64,000 nucleotides of DNA from Paraburkholderia aspalathi (lineage in GTDB: Bacteria; Pseudomonadota; Gammaproteobacteria; Burkholderiales; Burkholderiaceae), in NCBI RefSeq assembly GCF_900116445.1, contig NZ_FPBH01000024.1:1-64000 (forward strand), in the 5' to 3' direction. Under the pieces are notes generated by a model. That model worked only from the letters and a program-made list of their open reading frames with translations, searched no databases and was not told where the DNA came from. Made by a program: the position numbers and the translations under genes. Below, piece after piece: positions 63,311-64,000 of the stretch. Positions within the stretch are counted from its first letter, which is position 1. Each line of letters starts with the position of its first letter.

Positions 63311-63508
63311 CTACTGATTGGCGCCTGAGGCAGTGCTTAGGCTGCCCGACGCCGGTCCGATCCCTGCAGTAGGGCCAACCGTCGCATTACTCGCGCCTGT
63401 GGGGCTTGCGCCAGCGGTTCCATTATCGTTCTGTCTGCAGCCGGTGGCACCGACAGCGAGCAGCGCAACTGACGCAATGACCGAGATACTGCGGACGATC
63501 CATTTCAT
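63311..63508 (-). CDS. Small lipoprotein, 65 aa
   Basis: MKWIVRSISVIASVALLAVG with the lipobox GATGC, then a Gly/Ala/Ser/Thr-rich tail. GGAGGTAAGTG precedes ATG 63506-63508. Same size class and tail composition as the proteins at 13462-13749 and 40209-40388. Confidence 0.72.
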   Translation of the reverse strand: MKWIVRSISVIASVALLAVGATGCRQNDNGTAGASPTGASNATVGPTAGIGPASGSLSTASGANQ

Positions 63509-63785
63509 CACTTACCTCCTCCGGTTTTCGTACGGTCTCTGTTCGTATCTGGACGGCGCAACCCGTGTACCCAAAGTCTGCCTGGCCCCGTCGGCCACGT
63601 GCGCTGCTACGGTTTTTTCGGGCGAGTCTCGACGGGGCGGCCATAACCGCTTATGCGTGCGGCGCGACTTTCGTGATTGCTGCCGATGCTCTCCGGTCCC
63701 TGGAATAGGTAATGCAACTCCGGTAGACGACAAGCTAGCGCGGCTGACACCCGCAGGGCGATCCGCGTCGATACTTGGAGGTCCC

Positions 63786-63938
63786 ATGTCATCTGACCCG
63801 CCAATCCCTGATCAGCCTGTTATCCCCGACGCGCCCAATCCCGGCGCACCTGACGACGCTCCCGACGTCGGCACGCCCGAACCCGAACCGGATCAGATGC
63901 CCGGCTCGCCCAGCGATCTGGCACGGATGACGGGCTGA
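63786..63938 (+). CDS. Very small proline/aspartate-rich protein, 50 aa
   Basis: ATG preceded by TTGGAGGTCCC. MSSDPPIPDQPVIPDAPNPG... with repeated P-D units, disordered. Companion in style to the 46-residue product of 29699-29839. Function unknown. Confidence 0.55.
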   Translation: MSSDPPIPDQPVIPDAPNPGAPDDAPDVGTPEPEPDQMPGSPSDLARMTG

Positions 63939-64000
63939 CCGTTGTCGCGATGCATCACTTTGTCGCCAATGTATAACTTGCATTGCTTTGTAAAGATTAA

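Overview
The window is GC-rich (low-60s per cent by eye), gene-dense DNA of a Burkholderiaceae bacterium, most like Paraburkholderia or Caballeronia. I judge this from codon use, from the many small uncharacterised families typical of that group (look-alikes of DUF2934, DUF3008, DUF3175, DUF2383, BON, PRC-barrel) and from the gene sets themselves. Family names are from memory; no search was run. It looks like an accessory, stress-and-oxidation oriented stretch. No tRNA, rRNA or CRISPR array was seen. || Layout. 1-9.7 kb: the start of a large catalase on the minus strand, then a tightly packed seven-gene plus-strand operon (thiamine-diphosphate enzyme, enolase-superfamily enzyme, internally duplicated membrane protein, gluconate-2-dehydrogenase subunit-3-like protein, GMC flavoprotein, short-chain dehydrogenase, GH15 glucoamylase/trehalase-like hydrolase). 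It reads as a sugar or sugar-acid oxidation system and is my best candidate for something undescribed. 9.7-21.5 kb: small stress and envelope genes, two YghA-like SDRs, an NRAMP-type transporter and a complete paoABC-type molybdenum aldehyde dehydrogenase. 21.5-40 kb: a gene graveyard with an IS110-type transposase carrying an amber stop, a cupin duplicate, a three-frame relic in AT-rich DNA, fragments of transaldolase, a BON protein and LigD, and frameshifted NhaP-type and SulP transporters, mixed with intact stress genes (ferritin-like, DUF4142, DUF2383, cupin, AI-2E family). 40-55 kb: small lipoprotein and stress genes, a histidine kinase, a gamma-carbonic-anhydrase-like protein without zinc ligands, a CheB-CheR-PAS-kinase-receiver hybrid with a C7 tract at its probable true start, a possible glycosyltransferase, a PRC-barrel protein, a cyclopropane-fatty-acid synthase, and a frameshifted universal stress protein beside repeated inverted repeats. 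55-62.3 kb: a complete SUF iron-sulfur operon, sufB-C-D-S-U-T plus Rieske protein, followed by a zinc alcohol dehydrogenase. 62.3-64 kb: small genes, two of them paralogous to genes elsewhere in the window. || How it fits together. The intact genes point to oxidative and envelope stress (catalase, ferritin-like protein, Fe-S assembly, lipid cyclopropanation, general-stress-like proteins) combined with periplasm-independent oxidation of sugars and aldehydes. Paralogous pairs spread over 40 kb show repeated local duplication. Many lesions are single-base changes that leave otherwise well-conserved protein sequence, so either recent decay or residual assembly errors could explain them; read-level data are needed to tell these apart.
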